Shown: positions 8,581-17,302 of the stretch, piece after piece | How positions within the stretch are numbered: position 1 is the stretch's first letter | Layout of the letters: each line of letters opens with the position of its first letter | Source of the DNA: Haloferax marinum | Lineage (GTDB): Archaea; Halobacteriota; Halobacteria; Halobacteriales; Haloferacaceae | Reading direction: 5' to 3' | Length of the DNA stretch: 64,000 bases | Assembly (NCBI RefSeq): GCF_009674625.1 | Contig: NZ_WKJQ01000001.1 | Location: forward strand, 2,232,001-2,296,000 | Notes under the pieces: model-generated | The model's database searches: none | Seen by the model: only the letters and a program-made list of their open reading frames with translations | Told to the model about the DNA's origin: nothing | Program-made: the position numbers and the translations under genes

Positions 8581-10014
8581 TTATTCGAGCGACTCTCTCG
8601 CGTGGATACCGGCGAGTCGGCCGTATCCGAGCGCGGTCGTCAACCCGTTTCCGGAGAGGTAGCCACCGGCACCGTGGCCGCTGATTCCGCAGGCTGTCCC
8701 GCCGCCGGCGTAGAGGTTCGTGACCACGCTCCCGTCGGTTCTGAGAACCCGTGCGTGCTCGTCGACGACGAGCCCACCCTGGGTGTGGAAGAGCGACCCG
8801 GTCACTTTCGTGCCGTAGAACGGCGCTTCGAGCGGGCGTGTCCCGTCGACGCGGCCGACTTCGTCCGGTTCGCCCGCCGAAGCGGCCTCGTTGTACGCGG
8901 TCACGGTTGCTGCGGCCTGTTCACCGTCGGCCCCGAGACGGGCCGCGAGTTCGTCGACCGAGTCGGCGCTGTGGTACGTCCCGTGTTCGACCGCCTCGTC
9001 GAAGTCGTCGAATTCGCCCTGTAACTTCTGGAAGATGCGCTCGTCGAACAGTTGCACCGCCTGTCCACCGGGTTGTTTCAACACGTCGATGGCGAACTCG
9101 CTGTACCCCGCCGACTCGTCTCCGAAACGCTCGCCCGCTTCGTTGACCAGAATCCCCCCACTCATGATGACCGCGTAGGTCGAGAGCATCCCCGTCTGAC
9201 TCGCGACGGTCGCGTGCCCCTGATAGGCGTCCATGCAGGCGAGTTCGCCACCGAGTTCCGCGCCGAATCGGACGCCATCGCCGGTGTTGCCGTCGGACCC
9301 GAAGTAGAGTGCTCGTTCGATGTCCTCCTCACAGTACTCCGTGACCATCTCTCGGTTTCCGGCGAATCCGTCGGTCGCGAGGATGACCTTCTTCGCCTCG
9401 ATGGCTTCGTCGTGGGTCCGCCCAGCGACGACACCGTGGACGACCCCGTCCGCAGCGACGAGTTTCGTCACCGGTGCATTCGTTAGGAGTTCGATGTTCG
9501 GCGTCGCCTCGACGCGTTCGACGAGTTCCGCGACGAGGTTCTCGCCGTTTCGCCCCTCGGGTGCGTGCATCCGGTACTCGGAGTGTTTGGGATATTTGAA
9601 GTCGTCGACGAGGTGGAGGGTGACGTCCCAGTCGTCGACCAACCAGTGGATGAGGTTCGCGCTCTCTTCGCAGAGATACGTCACCCGCTTTTCGTCCGCC
9701 TGGTAGTCGTTCTTCTCGAGGATGTCTCGTGCCATGTCGGCGGGTGTCTCTTCGATACCTGCTTCGCGCTGGAGTCGCGTCCCCGCCGCCGGAATCATCC
9801 CCGTCGAAAGCGACGTGTTGCCGCCGCAGTGTGGTGCCTTCTCTAACACTGTCACGCGGGTGTCCGGATTCTCACTGGCAGCGAGTGCGGCGACCAGTCC
9901 GGTTCCACCGCCACCCGCGACGAGAACGTCGGTGTCGACGTCCCAGGTGACCGCTTCGACCGAGACGACCTCGGTGACGCCATCGCTTGGCGTGCGCTTG
10001 GCTTGCTCGTCCAT
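8581..10014 (-). CDS. FAD-binding dehydrogenase/fumarate-reductase-type flavoprotein
   Basis: 477 residues. The dinucleotide motif GGGGTG is at residues 34-39, followed by an acidic strand end (VTVLEKAP). The family stretches CGGNTSLSTGMIPAAGTRLQ, ILATDGFAGN, HTQGGLVVDEHARVL and CGISGHGAGGYLSGNGL mark the FAD_binding_2 family (soluble fumarate reductases, 3-ketosteroid dehydrogenases, urocanate-reductase-like enzymes). No haem or FMN domain and no Tat signal, so it is a cytoplasmic oxidoreductase acting on a C-C double bond or alpha-hydroxy acid. A TATA-like TCGTAAAG (as read on the plus strand) at 10038-10045 fits a leaderless message. It is convergent with the SDR gene. Confidence 0.88.
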   Translation of the reverse strand: MDEQAKRTPSDGVTEVVSVEAVTWDVDTDVLVAGGGGTGLVAALAASENPDTRVTVLEKAPHCGGNTSLSTGMIPAAGTRLQREAGIEETPADMARDILEKNDYQADEKRVTYLCEESANLIHWLVDDWDVTLHLVDDFKYPKHSEYRMHAPEGRNGENLVAELVERVEATPNIELLTNAPVTKLVAADGVVHGVVAGRTHDEAIEAKKVILATDGFAGNREMVTEYCEEDIERALYFGSDGNTGDGVRFGAELGGELACMDAYQGHATVASQTGMLSTYAVIMSGGILVNEAGERFGDESAGYSEFAIDVLKQPGGQAVQLFDERIFQKLQGEFDDFDEAVEHGTYHSADSVDELAARLGADGEQAAATVTAYNEAASAGEPDEVGRVDGTRPLEAPFYGTKVTGSLFHTQGGLVVDEHARVLRTDGSVVTNLYAGGGTACGISGHGAGGYLSGNGLTTALGYGRLAGIHARESLE

Positions 10015-10153
10015 GGACCTTGCTAGTGAGAGTCTTTCGTAAAGCTACCGCCAGCGCTCTGCCTCGCTCGCGTACGCGTCTGAAGCACTGTGCGACCAGA
10101 TTATCGGGGTCGACGAGAGTGAAATCTATGGTGTTTGGGCGCACGCTGATACC

Positions 10154-10579
10154 ATGGACTCACCACGAGTCATCGTCGAAGCGTTCTTCGACCGGATGGA
10201 AGACGACAGGAGAGACACCGTCGGCGACCTGTTCGCCGAGGACGCGACTATCACCCTCCCCGGTGCGACGTTCGAGGGGCCGACAGCGGCCTACGACTTC
10301 CTCGACTTCCTCGCGCCCCGATACGAGTGGGCCGCCAAAGAGTTCGACCGGTGGATAGAGGCAGGAGACACCGTCGTGAGCATCGGGCGACTCTACGGCG
10401 TCGACAACGACGGCATCGAGTTCGAAGACGTGCGATACGTCGACGTCTACGAGGTTCGCCGTGGACTCATCCAGCGACTCGACATCTGGAACGACCTCGC
10501 CGTCGATGGCGTCGTCCCCGTCGAACCGCCCGCCACAGCCGATTCGACGGTCGCAGGCGCGTCGAGTGAGGAGGAATGA
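10154..10579 (+). CDS. SnoaL-like/NTF2-fold protein
   Basis: 141 residues. The pattern VIVEAFFDRMEDDRRDTVGD followed by EDATITLPGATFEGPTAAYDF is typical of SnoaL-like NTF2-fold proteins, which are small cyclases, isomerases, hydrolases or binding proteins. The stop overlaps the next start (ATGA), so it is translated with the LLM oxidoreductase. AAATCTATGG about 27 bp upstream could be the TATA box of a leaderless transcript. The last 20 residues are low complexity. Exact activity unknown. Confidence 0.75.
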   Translation: MDSPRVIVEAFFDRMEDDRRDTVGDLFAEDATITLPGATFEGPTAAYDFLDFLAPRYEWAAKEFDRWIEAGDTVVSIGRLYGVDNDGIEFEDVRYVDVYEVRRGLIQRLDIWNDLAVDGVVPVEPPATADSTVAGASSEEE

Positions 10580-11553
10580 CCGACAGAACTGGCGTCCTCT
10601 TCGCGCTCAGAGACGACCCAACGCTCGTCGCCCGTGCGGAAGCGTTGGGATACGAATCGGCGTGGGCGGCGGAAGGACAAGGGAAGACTGCATTCGGAAA
10701 ACTCGAGCGCTGGGCCGTTCGCACAGAGGAAATCGGACTCGCGACGGGAATCGTCAACGTGTTCTCACGCTCACCGGCGACGCTCGCGGCGGCGACGGCG
10801 ACGCTGGACGAACACTCGAACGGTCGGGCCATCCTCGGTCTCGGTGTCGCCCACCCTGGCGTCGTCGAGACGTTCCACGGCGTCCCGTTCGAGCGCCCGC
10901 TCGCACGGATGCACGAGTACGTCGAACTCGTCCGTCGGTATCTCCGCGGCGACGCGACCGAGTTCGAAGGGGAGTTCTTCACGCCCGAGCGCACCAGTTT
11001 CTGGGAGGCGTTCGAACCGGTTCGCGACGAGGTACCCATCTACAACGGCGCGCTCGGTCCAGGAAACGTCCGACTGACCGGACAGGTCGCCGACGGCTGG
11101 CTCCCGAACCTCTACCCGCGACCGCAGTTCGAAGAGGCGCTGGAGTGGCTCGAAACAGGAGCAACTCGCGCTGGACGCGACGTCGCCGACGTCGACGTGG
11201 CGATGTACGTGCTCACCGCGGTCCACGACGACCCGGCCGAAGCGAGACGCGCCGCCGCCGAGCACGTCTCGTACTACCTGCGTGACGTCCCCGGATACTA
11301 CGACCGCGCCGCAGAACAGGCAGGGTTCACGGCCGACGTCGATGCGGCACGGGCCGCGCCGACGACCGAGGCTGGCGCACGCGAACTCTCGGACGAGTTC
11401 CTCGACCTCGTCGCGCTCGTCGGGACACCGGACGAGACGCGGGAGCGACTCGCCGAACTCCGCGAGATGGGCGTCGACCTCCCAATCGTCCGCGCCCCAG
11501 GTGGCGTCGACCGCGAGTGGGTCGCCCGAACGCTGGAGGTGTTCGCACCGTAA
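10576..11553 (+). CDS. LLM-class (F420- or flavin-dependent) oxidoreductase
   Basis: 325 residues, the luciferase-like monooxygenase TIM-barrel family that includes coenzyme-F420-dependent methylenetetrahydromethanopterin reductase. Supporting stretches are ALGYESAWAAEG, IGLATGIVNVFSRSPATLAA, GRAILGLGVAHPGV and the late LVGTPDETRERLAELREMGV. Haloarchaea make F420, so F420 dependence is likely. Its four-base overlap with the SnoaL-like gene suggests the two act on one substrate. Confidence 0.88.
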   Translation: MTDRTGVLFALRDDPTLVARAEALGYESAWAAEGQGKTAFGKLERWAVRTEEIGLATGIVNVFSRSPATLAAATATLDEHSNGRAILGLGVAHPGVVETFHGVPFERPLARMHEYVELVRRYLRGDATEFEGEFFTPERTSFWEAFEPVRDEVPIYNGALGPGNVRLTGQVADGWLPNLYPRPQFEEALEWLETGATRAGRDVADVDVAMYVLTAVHDDPAEARRAAAEHVSYYLRDVPGYYDRAAEQAGFTADVDAARAAPTTEAGARELSDEFLDLVALVGTPDETRERLAELREMGVDLPIVRAPGGVDREWVARTLEVFAP

Positions 11554-11580
11554 CATGACCGGGCCGAGCTGTGCCGTACT

Positions 11581-11587
11581 TTTATGC
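11581..11587 (+). promoter_or_regulatory. TATA-like box for amidohydrolase operon
   Basis: TTTTATG about 27 bp upstream of a predicted transcription start near 11610. This favours the ATG at 11620 over the in-frame ATG at 11584 and marks the head of the operon running to 17826. Confidence 0.4.
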
Positions 11588-11619
11588 TGGATGCCATCGC
11601 ATCTCAGTCGAAGCGAGTC

Positions 11620-12279
11620 ATGACAGACCGTATCTGGGAGGACCTGCTATCCGAACAGGATAAGCAGGTCATCACGAAGGCTGGTTACGACAAGGAGGGC
11701 GCCTCGTCGTGGGAGTCGCGCGGCATGGGCGAGAACCCGATGGTTCTCGTCATCGACATGCAGCGACTCATCGTCGGCGAGAACGTCCCCATCCTCGACG
11801 CAGTCGAGGAGTATCGGACGGCGATGGGCGACATCGCCTGGGACGCCATCGAGTACATCGACCCGTTCTTGTCGTTCGCACGCGACAACGAGATACCGGT
11901 GACCTACACCCGTGTCGTCCCGTCGAGTTACGACGACCCCGACCACCCGGACCTCGACATCGTCGACCCCGTCGCACCCGAGGAGGGTGACACGGTCGTC
12001 GACAAGTCCTACGCCTCGGCGTTCTACGGGACCGACCTGCTGTCGCGTCTCGTCCGTGGTGGCCACGACTCGGTCATCATCGTCGGCAACTCGACGAGTG
12101 GCTGTGTCAGGGCGACGGCGGTCGACGCGAAGCAAAACGGGTTCAGCGTCATCCTGCCGCAAGAGTGTATCTTCGACCGTATCGAAGCGTCACACAAGAT
12201 TGGTCTCCTCGACCTGTGGATGAAGTACGCCGAGGTACTGGAGACCGACGAGGTGAAGGCGTGGGTCGAGACGCTATGA
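11620..12279 (+). CDS. Isochorismatase-family amidohydrolase (N-carbamoylsarcosine amidase-like)
   Basis: 219 residues from the ATG at 11620. The catalytic triad of cysteine hydrolases is present: Asp46 in VIDMQR, Lys129 in VVDKSYASAFYGTDL, and nucleophile Cys162 in STSGCVRATAVDA. The GCVRATAVDA context and the N-terminal extension match N-carbamoylsarcosine amidase, maleamate amidase and nicotinamidase relatives more than isochorismatase itself. It hydrolyses an amide or carbamoyl group, releasing ammonia. The stop overlaps the hydantoinase-like start (ATGA). That pairing suggests consecutive steps: ring opening of a cyclic amide, then removal of the carbamoyl or amide group. Confidence 0.85.
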   Translation: MTDRIWEDLLSEQDKQVITKAGYDKEGASSWESRGMGENPMVLVIDMQRLIVGENVPILDAVEEYRTAMGDIAWDAIEYIDPFLSFARDNEIPVTYTRVVPSSYDDPDHPDLDIVDPVAPEEGDTVVDKSYASAFYGTDLLSRLVRGGHDSVIIVGNSTSGCVRATAVDAKQNGFSVILPQECIFDRIEASHKIGLLDLWMKYAEVLETDEVKAWVETL

Positions 12280-13676
12280 CGTACGACCTCGTCATCTCGA
12301 ACGGTACCGTCGTCACCCCCGAACACGGAACCGTCGACGCTGACGTCGCGGCCGACGGTGAGACCATCTCGGCTATCGCCGCACCGGGGACGCTCTCGGG
12401 CGAGACGGAGATCGACGCGACTGGGAAGTACGTCCTCCCCGGCGCAATCGACCCGCACACCCACCACGGCATCTACCGCGGGTTGGAAGCGGACGCCGAA
12501 TCCGAGTCGAAGTCAGACCTCGTCGGGGGCGTGACCACCATCGGGAACTACTTCCGCCGCGCCGGTGCCTACGAGGACATCATGCCGGGGTACTTCGACG
12601 AGGCCGAACCCAACTACTACCACGACTACTTCTTCTCGCTCGGGTTGCTCTCGATGGAGCACGTCGAGGAGATTCCGACCATCATCGAGGAGTTCGGTAT
12701 CACGACGTTCAAGTGGTACATGAACTACAAATACGCCGCCCGCGAGAAGTTCGGCGTCGACTGCGACATGAAAGACGACTTCGGCGACGCCTTCATCAAG
12801 AAACTCGCCGACCAGGACGTCCCGACGACCCTCGGATACCACTCCGAGAACGTCGAGATTACGAGCGCCCTCGCCGGCGGCAACGTCTACGTCACCTCCG
12901 AGTCCGACGACACCGAGGCCGACGCCGACGAAGGGTACGAAGTGATGGTCGAAGAGTTCCCTGGCTACGCCGAGACCCAGAGCATGGTCGCTGGGGCGTC
13001 GCTCGCGAAGGTCCACGGCTACGACGACCGGTTCTACGCGGTCCACATCTCCGCTGGACAGACCGCAGACGAACTCGCCGCGCTTCACGACGCCGGCTAT
13101 CGGGCGTGGGGCGAGACGTGTATCCACTACCTCACGCTCACGACCGAGGAGTGCGACGAGCGGATGAAAGTCAACCCGCCTGTCCGGTCGAAAGCCGACC
13201 AAGAGACGCTGTGGAAGCGCCTCGCAGACGGGACCATCTCGACTATCGGCACCGACCACTGCGCCAACCTCGCCGAGAACAAGTTCGGCGACGGGATTCG
13301 CGACAGTCTCCTCGGCTTCCCCTCGACGCCGGTGATGCTCCCGCTCATCCTCTCTGCGGGCGTCAACGAGGGCCGAATCTCCCTCGAACGCGCCGTCGAG
13401 GTCACGTCCACCAACGCCGCGAAGGCGTTCAATCTCTACCCCAAGAAAGGAACTGTCCGGGTCGGCAGCGACGCGGACCTCGTCGTCGTCGACTTAGACG
13501 AGACGAAGACGGTGACGCCCGAACTCCTGCACAGCGTGAGTGGTTACTCACCCTACGAGGGACGCGAGGTCACCGGCTGGCCGACACAGACCGTCGTGAA
13601 GGGGCAACTCGCCTACGACGACGGCGACATCGTCGGCACGAAAGGATATGGGACGCACGTCGACCGACCCGTCTGA
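12276..13676 (+). CDS. Hydantoinase/dihydropyrimidinase-type cyclic amidohydrolase
   Basis: 466 residues from the ATG at 12276, which overlaps the preceding stop; a longer upstream start would lie inside the neighbour. Binuclear metal-site residues can be placed: His61 and His63 in DPHTHH, Lys146 in TTFKWYMN (likely carboxylated), His189 in GYHSEN, His257 in VHISAG and Asp327 in GTDHC. The fold is the urease/dihydroorotase superfamily. It hydrolyses a cyclic amide such as a hydantoin, dihydropyrimidine or lactam (enamidase of nicotinate fermentation is a relative). The C-terminal FNLYPKKGTVRVGSDADLVV is the standard small beta-domain end. Confidence 0.88.
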   Translation: MTYDLVISNGTVVTPEHGTVDADVAADGETISAIAAPGTLSGETEIDATGKYVLPGAIDPHTHHGIYRGLEADAESESKSDLVGGVTTIGNYFRRAGAYEDIMPGYFDEAEPNYYHDYFFSLGLLSMEHVEEIPTIIEEFGITTFKWYMNYKYAAREKFGVDCDMKDDFGDAFIKKLADQDVPTTLGYHSENVEITSALAGGNVYVTSESDDTEADADEGYEVMVEEFPGYAETQSMVAGASLAKVHGYDDRFYAVHISAGQTADELAALHDAGYRAWGETCIHYLTLTTEECDERMKVNPPVRSKADQETLWKRLADGTISTIGTDHCANLAENKFGDGIRDSLLGFPSTPVMLPLILSAGVNEGRISLERAVEVTSTNAAKAFNLYPKKGTVRVGSDADLVVVDLDETKTVTPELLHSVSGYSPYEGREVTGWPTQTVVKGQLAYDDGDIVGTKGYGTHVDRPV

Positions 13677-13703
13677 CCACGTGTCTCTCACTGTACCGAC
13701 GTG

Positions 13704-13787
13704 ACCGAACACGAAACCGAACCACCAACCGAACCACCGACCGAACACGAAACCGAACCACCAACCGAACACGAAACCGAACCACAC
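13704..13787 (+). repeat. Degenerate 24-bp tandem repeat upstream of CoA transferase
   Basis: Three copies of a unit starting ACCGAACACGAAACC (13704, 13740, 13764) with a 12-bp half copy at 13728. The frame stays open from a GTG at 13701 into the CoA-transferase gene and would encode a Thr/Glu/Pro-rich leader. However, third codon positions are mostly A or C, unlike the GC-ended codons of the neighbouring genes, so it is probably untranslated. Confidence 0.7.
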
Positions 13788-13829
13788 AGACACGAACGAG
13801 ACACTCACGAAAAACGAGATACCCACGAA

Positions 13830-15035
13830 ATGACACACGACACGAACGGACCACTCGACGGACTCGTCGTCCTCGAAGCCGGGTCGATGATTTCGGGCCC
13901 GACGGTCGGCCGCTTCATGGCTGACTTCGGGGCGACGGTCATCAAGATAGAACACCCGGAGTTCGGCGACCACATCCGACGATTCGGCCCGCAGAAAGAC
14001 GGCGTTGGCCTCTGGCACAAGTACCTCTCACGGAACAAGCAGTCGGTCACCCTGAACATCTCCACCGAGGAGGGCACAGCGGTGTTCGAAGACCTCGTGA
14101 GCGACGCCGACCTCCTCATCGAGAACTTCCGACCGGGAACCCTCGAACGCTGGGGCGTCGGGTGGGAGACGCTCTCCGAGGTGAATCCCGAACTCGTCAT
14201 GCTCCGGATGTCTGGCTTCGGCCAGACGGGGCCGTACTCTCAGCGCCCCGGATTCGGCACGCTCGCCGAGGCGATGTCCGGGTTCGCCTACTTGAACGGC
14301 TTCCCCGACTCGCCACCGCTGTTACCGCCGACGGGGCTGGCAGACAACATCGCGGCGTTGTTCTCGACGTTCGCGGTGATGTTCGCCCTCTATCACCGCG
14401 ACGTCCACGGCGGCGGCGGCCAGTACATCGACACGAGCCTCATCGAACCCATCTTCGGACTCCTCGGCCCGCAACCGCTCCGCTACGACCAACTCGGCGA
14501 AATCGAAGCGCGGTCGGGTAACCGCTCGACGTCGTCGGCACCGCGGAACGTCTACCGGACGGGTGACGACCGCTGGGTCGCCATCTCCGCAAGCGCACAA
14601 CCGCTCGCCGAGCGGACCTTCGAGGCGATTGGCCGCCCCGACCTGATAGACGACCCGCGCTTTGCGACCAACGAGGACCGACTGGCCAACGTCGAGGAAC
14701 TCGACGAAATCATCCAAGGCTGGATGGACGACCACTCACGCGAGGAGATTCTCACCGCCTTCGAGGAGGCCGACGCGACGCTCGCACCGGTGTACAACGT
14801 CGAAGACATCCTCAACGACGAACACTACCGGGCCCGCGAGGCGTTCGTGACCATCGACGACCCCGACCTCGGGGACGCCGTCGTCCAGAACGCCTTCCCC
14901 AAATTCTCCGAGACGCCGGGAGCGGTGAACTACCTCGGCCCGAGTCTCGGCGAACACAACGAGGCGGTGTTCCGCGACCGACTCGGCTACGACGACGAGT
15001 TCCTCGCAGAACTCGAAGCGGAGGGTGTAATATGA
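13830..15035 (+). CDS. CaiB/BaiF family III CoA transferase
   Basis: 401 residues from the ATG at 13830; an in-frame GTG at 13701 would add a low-complexity leader. It begins GPLDGLVVLEAGSMISGPTV, with the catalytic-Asp region DADLLIENFRPG (residues 90-105) and FGQTGPYSQRPGFGTLAEAM, all characteristic of family III CoA transferases (carnitine, succinate, mesaconate, itaconate, oxalate). It moves CoA from a donor acyl-CoA to a free acid, activating it for the lyase encoded next, whose start overlaps its stop (ATGA). The acceptor is unknown; a branched dicarboxylate is an inference from the LeuCD-like partner. Confidence 0.92.
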   Translation: MTHDTNGPLDGLVVLEAGSMISGPTVGRFMADFGATVIKIEHPEFGDHIRRFGPQKDGVGLWHKYLSRNKQSVTLNISTEEGTAVFEDLVSDADLLIENFRPGTLERWGVGWETLSEVNPELVMLRMSGFGQTGPYSQRPGFGTLAEAMSGFAYLNGFPDSPPLLPPTGLADNIAALFSTFAVMFALYHRDVHGGGGQYIDTSLIEPIFGLLGPQPLRYDQLGEIEARSGNRSTSSAPRNVYRTGDDRWVAISASAQPLAERTFEAIGRPDLIDDPRFATNEDRLANVEELDEIIQGWMDDHSREEILTAFEEADATLAPVYNVEDILNDEHYRAREAFVTIDDPDLGDAVVQNAFPKFSETPGAVNYLGPSLGEHNEAVFRDRLGYDDEFLAELEAEGVI

Positions 15036-15985
15036 ACTTACTCGAAGAACTTCCAGACCAGATTCACGTCGTCGAGATGCTGCCCCGCGACGGGTTCCAG
15101 CGCCTCGACGAGTTCGTCCCGACCGACGAGAAAGTCGAGATAATCGACCGCCTCTCTGAGACCGGCGTCGACGAGATAGAGATCTCGTCGTTCACCCACC
15201 CTCGGGCCGTCCCGACGCTCCGAGACGCCGACGAAGTGGCGAAGCAAATCACTCGCCACGACGACGTCACCTATCGGGCGCTCGTCCCGAACCTCGTCGG
15301 CATGGAGCGTGCCGTCGAAGCGGAGGTCGACAAGGTGAACGCGCTCGTCACGGTGAGCGAGACGTACACGAAGAAGAACCAGAACCGGACGCGAGACGAG
15401 GTGCTCGCTGAGATGGACGACATCGTCGAACTCGCCCACGCCCACGACATCGAAGTCGAAGCGGGGATGGGGACCAGTTTCTACTGCCCGTACGAAGGCA
15501 AGATAGACGCCACCGAGACGCTCGCCGTCGTCGACCGCGTCGTCGAATCGGGCGTCGACGAGGTGACGCTCGCGACGACGATGGGACTCGCGAACCCGGT
15601 GGAGATAACCGAGCGATTCAGTGCAGCGTTCGACGCCCACCCCGGCCTCGATATGGGGTTGCACCTCCACGACACGAACGGGATGAGTCTCGCCAACACC
15701 CTCGCCGCGATGGCAGTCGGTGTAGACCGGTTCGACTCGTCTGTCTGTGGTCTCGGCGGCGGTGTCGTCCTCCCCGAGGGGATGTCCGGCGTCGGGAACA
15801 CGCCGACCGAAGACCTCGTCCAGATGCTCACGCAGATGGGCGTGAACCACGGCGTCGACTTCGACCGCATCGAAGCCGCCGCCCACGACGTGTCCGACCG
15901 CCTCGACCTCGGGGCGACGAGCCACGTCCTCATGGGAGGGACGGTAGAGCGCGTGCTCGAAACCGTCGCTTCCGGCCAGGAGTAA
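15032..15985 (+). CDS. HMG-CoA-lyase-like TIM-barrel lyase lacking the loop cysteine
   Basis: 317 residues of the pyruvate carboxyltransferase/HMG-CoA lyase family. The metal and catalytic residues are present: Arg19-Asp20 in PRDGFQ, His211 and His213 in LHLHDTNG. The flexible loop reads SSVCGLGGGVVLPEG, and residue 244, which by spacing (31 after the second His) corresponds to Cys266 of human HMG-CoA lyase, is Gly. It may cleave a different 3-hydroxyacyl-CoA such as a citramalyl- or dimethylmalyl-type thioester, or run an aldol addition. It sits between a CoA transferase and a LeuCD-like hydratase. Stop to the leuC-like start is only 3 bp. Confidence 0.85.
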   Translation: MNLLEELPDQIHVVEMLPRDGFQRLDEFVPTDEKVEIIDRLSETGVDEIEISSFTHPRAVPTLRDADEVAKQITRHDDVTYRALVPNLVGMERAVEAEVDKVNALVTVSETYTKKNQNRTRDEVLAEMDDIVELAHAHDIEVEAGMGTSFYCPYEGKIDATETLAVVDRVVESGVDEVTLATTMGLANPVEITERFSAAFDAHPGLDMGLHLHDTNGMSLANTLAAMAVGVDRFDSSVCGLGGGVVLPEGMSGVGNTPTEDLVQMLTQMGVNHGVDFDRIEAAAHDVSDRLDLGATSHVLMGGTVERVLETVASGQE

Positions 15986-15988
15986 TAC

Positions 15989-17302
15989 ATGACCGGAAAG
16001 ACACTTGCAGAGAAACTCCTCTCGGAGAAGTCAGGAACCGACGCCCGCGCCGGCGACTACGTCGAAGCCGAAATCGACGTGGCGATGGCGCACGACATCA
16101 CGGGACCGCTCGCGTTCCAGACGTTCCACGAGGTGGCGGGCGAGGACGCCGACCTGTTCGCGCCCGACCGAACCATCTTCACGATCGACCACCACGCCCC
16201 CGCCGACGGGGTTCAAGCGGCGAACAACCACAACGCTGTCCGCGAGTTCGCCGCGAAACACGGCGCGAACCAGTTCGACGTCGGCGACGGCATCTGTCAC
16301 GCCGTCCTCGTCGAGGAAGGGTTCGTCCGACCCGGTGACCTCGTTATCGGTGCGGACTCCCACTCGACGACCTACGGCGGCCTCGGCGCGTTCGGCACCG
16401 GCGTTGGCTCGACCGACCTCGGGACGGCGTTGGCAACCGGTGACCTCTGGTTCCGCGTCCCGCAGACGATGCGGTTCGAAGTCGACGGCGACTTGCAAGA
16501 CGGCGTCTACGCGAAGGACCTGATTCTCCGGTTCATCGGCGACGTCGGCTTCGATGGCTGTACCTACATGGCCGCGGAGTACGCCGGCAGCACGATCGAG
16601 TCGCTGCCAATCCACGAGCGACTCGTCTTGTCGAACATGGCTATCGAGATGGGTGGGAAGACGGGACTCGTTGCCCCAGACGACCGAACCGCGTCGTATC
16701 TCGAACGCCAGACCGGCACCGAAATCGACCTGGACGACGCGTTCCGCTCGGACGACGACGCTGTCTACGAGTCGGTTCACACCTACGACGCCACCGAGTT
16801 GGCACCGCAGGTGTCGAAGCCGTCGAACCCGCAGAACGCCGTCGACGTGACGGAGGTGGCTGGGACCCCTCTCGACCAGATTTTCGTCGGCACCTGCACC
16901 AACGGCCGGTACGAAGACATCAAAATCGTCGCGGACATCCTCGACGGCGAGACGCTCGCGCCGAACGTGCGCATGGTCGTCGTGCCAGCCTCGAAGTCCG
17001 TCTACAGTCACATGCTGAACACGGGTATCTTCCAGACGCTCACCGAAGCTGGTGCGGTCATCCAGAATGCAGGCTGTGGCCCCTGTGCGGGCTACCATCA
17101 GGGCGTCCTCGGCGACGGCGACGTCTCCCTGGCGACGGCGAACCGCAACTTCCCCGGCCGGGAGGGGTCGATGGAGTCGCGGGTGTACCTCGGAAGCCCG
17201 GCAACGGCCGGTGTGAGCGCCCTCTACGGGGAGATTACGGACCCACGAGAGGTCCAGACGAACCGCTACGACGACACCGTCTTCGCGGAGGTGCTGCCAT
17301 GA
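15989..17302 (+). CDS. Aconitase-family hydratase large subunit (LeuC-like)
   Basis: 437 residues. The three [4Fe-4S] cysteines are visible: Cys303 in GTCTNGR, Cys363 and Cys366 in NAGCGPCAG. DHHAPADG, GADSHSTTYGGLGAFGTGVG and the late NRNFPGREGS also match. It is the shorter, two-subunit LeuC/homoaconitase/dimethylmaleate-hydratase type, and its partner gene overlaps the stop. It adds or removes water on a cis-unsaturated dicarboxylate. Placement in a catabolic operon, without leuA or leuB, argues against leucine biosynthesis; citraconate- or dimethylmaleate-like substrates are plausible. Confidence 0.9.
   Translation: MTGKTLAEKLLSEKSGTDARAGDYVEAEIDVAMAHDITGPLAFQTFHEVAGEDADLFAPDRTIFTIDHHAPADGVQAANNHNAVREFAAKHGANQFDVGDGICHAVLVEEGFVRPGDLVIGADSHSTTYGGLGAFGTGVGSTDLGTALATGDLWFRVPQTMRFEVDGDLQDGVYAKDLILRFIGDVGFDGCTYMAAEYAGSTIESLPIHERLVLSNMAIEMGGKTGLVAPDDRTASYLERQTGTEIDLDDAFRSDDDAVYESVHTYDATELAPQVSKPSNPQNAVDVTEVAGTPLDQIFVGTCTNGRYEDIKIVADILDGETLAPNVRMVVVPASKSVYSHMLNTGIFQTLTEAGAVIQNAGCGPCAGYHQGVLGDGDVSLATANRNFPGREGSMESRVYLGSPATAGVSALYGEITDPREVQTNRYDDTVFAEVLP

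Noticed and set aside
13701-13829. N-terminal extension of the CoA transferase from a GTG
   Set aside because: Tandem-repeat peptide with poor haloarchaeal third-position codon use; family proteins begin near the ATG at 13830.
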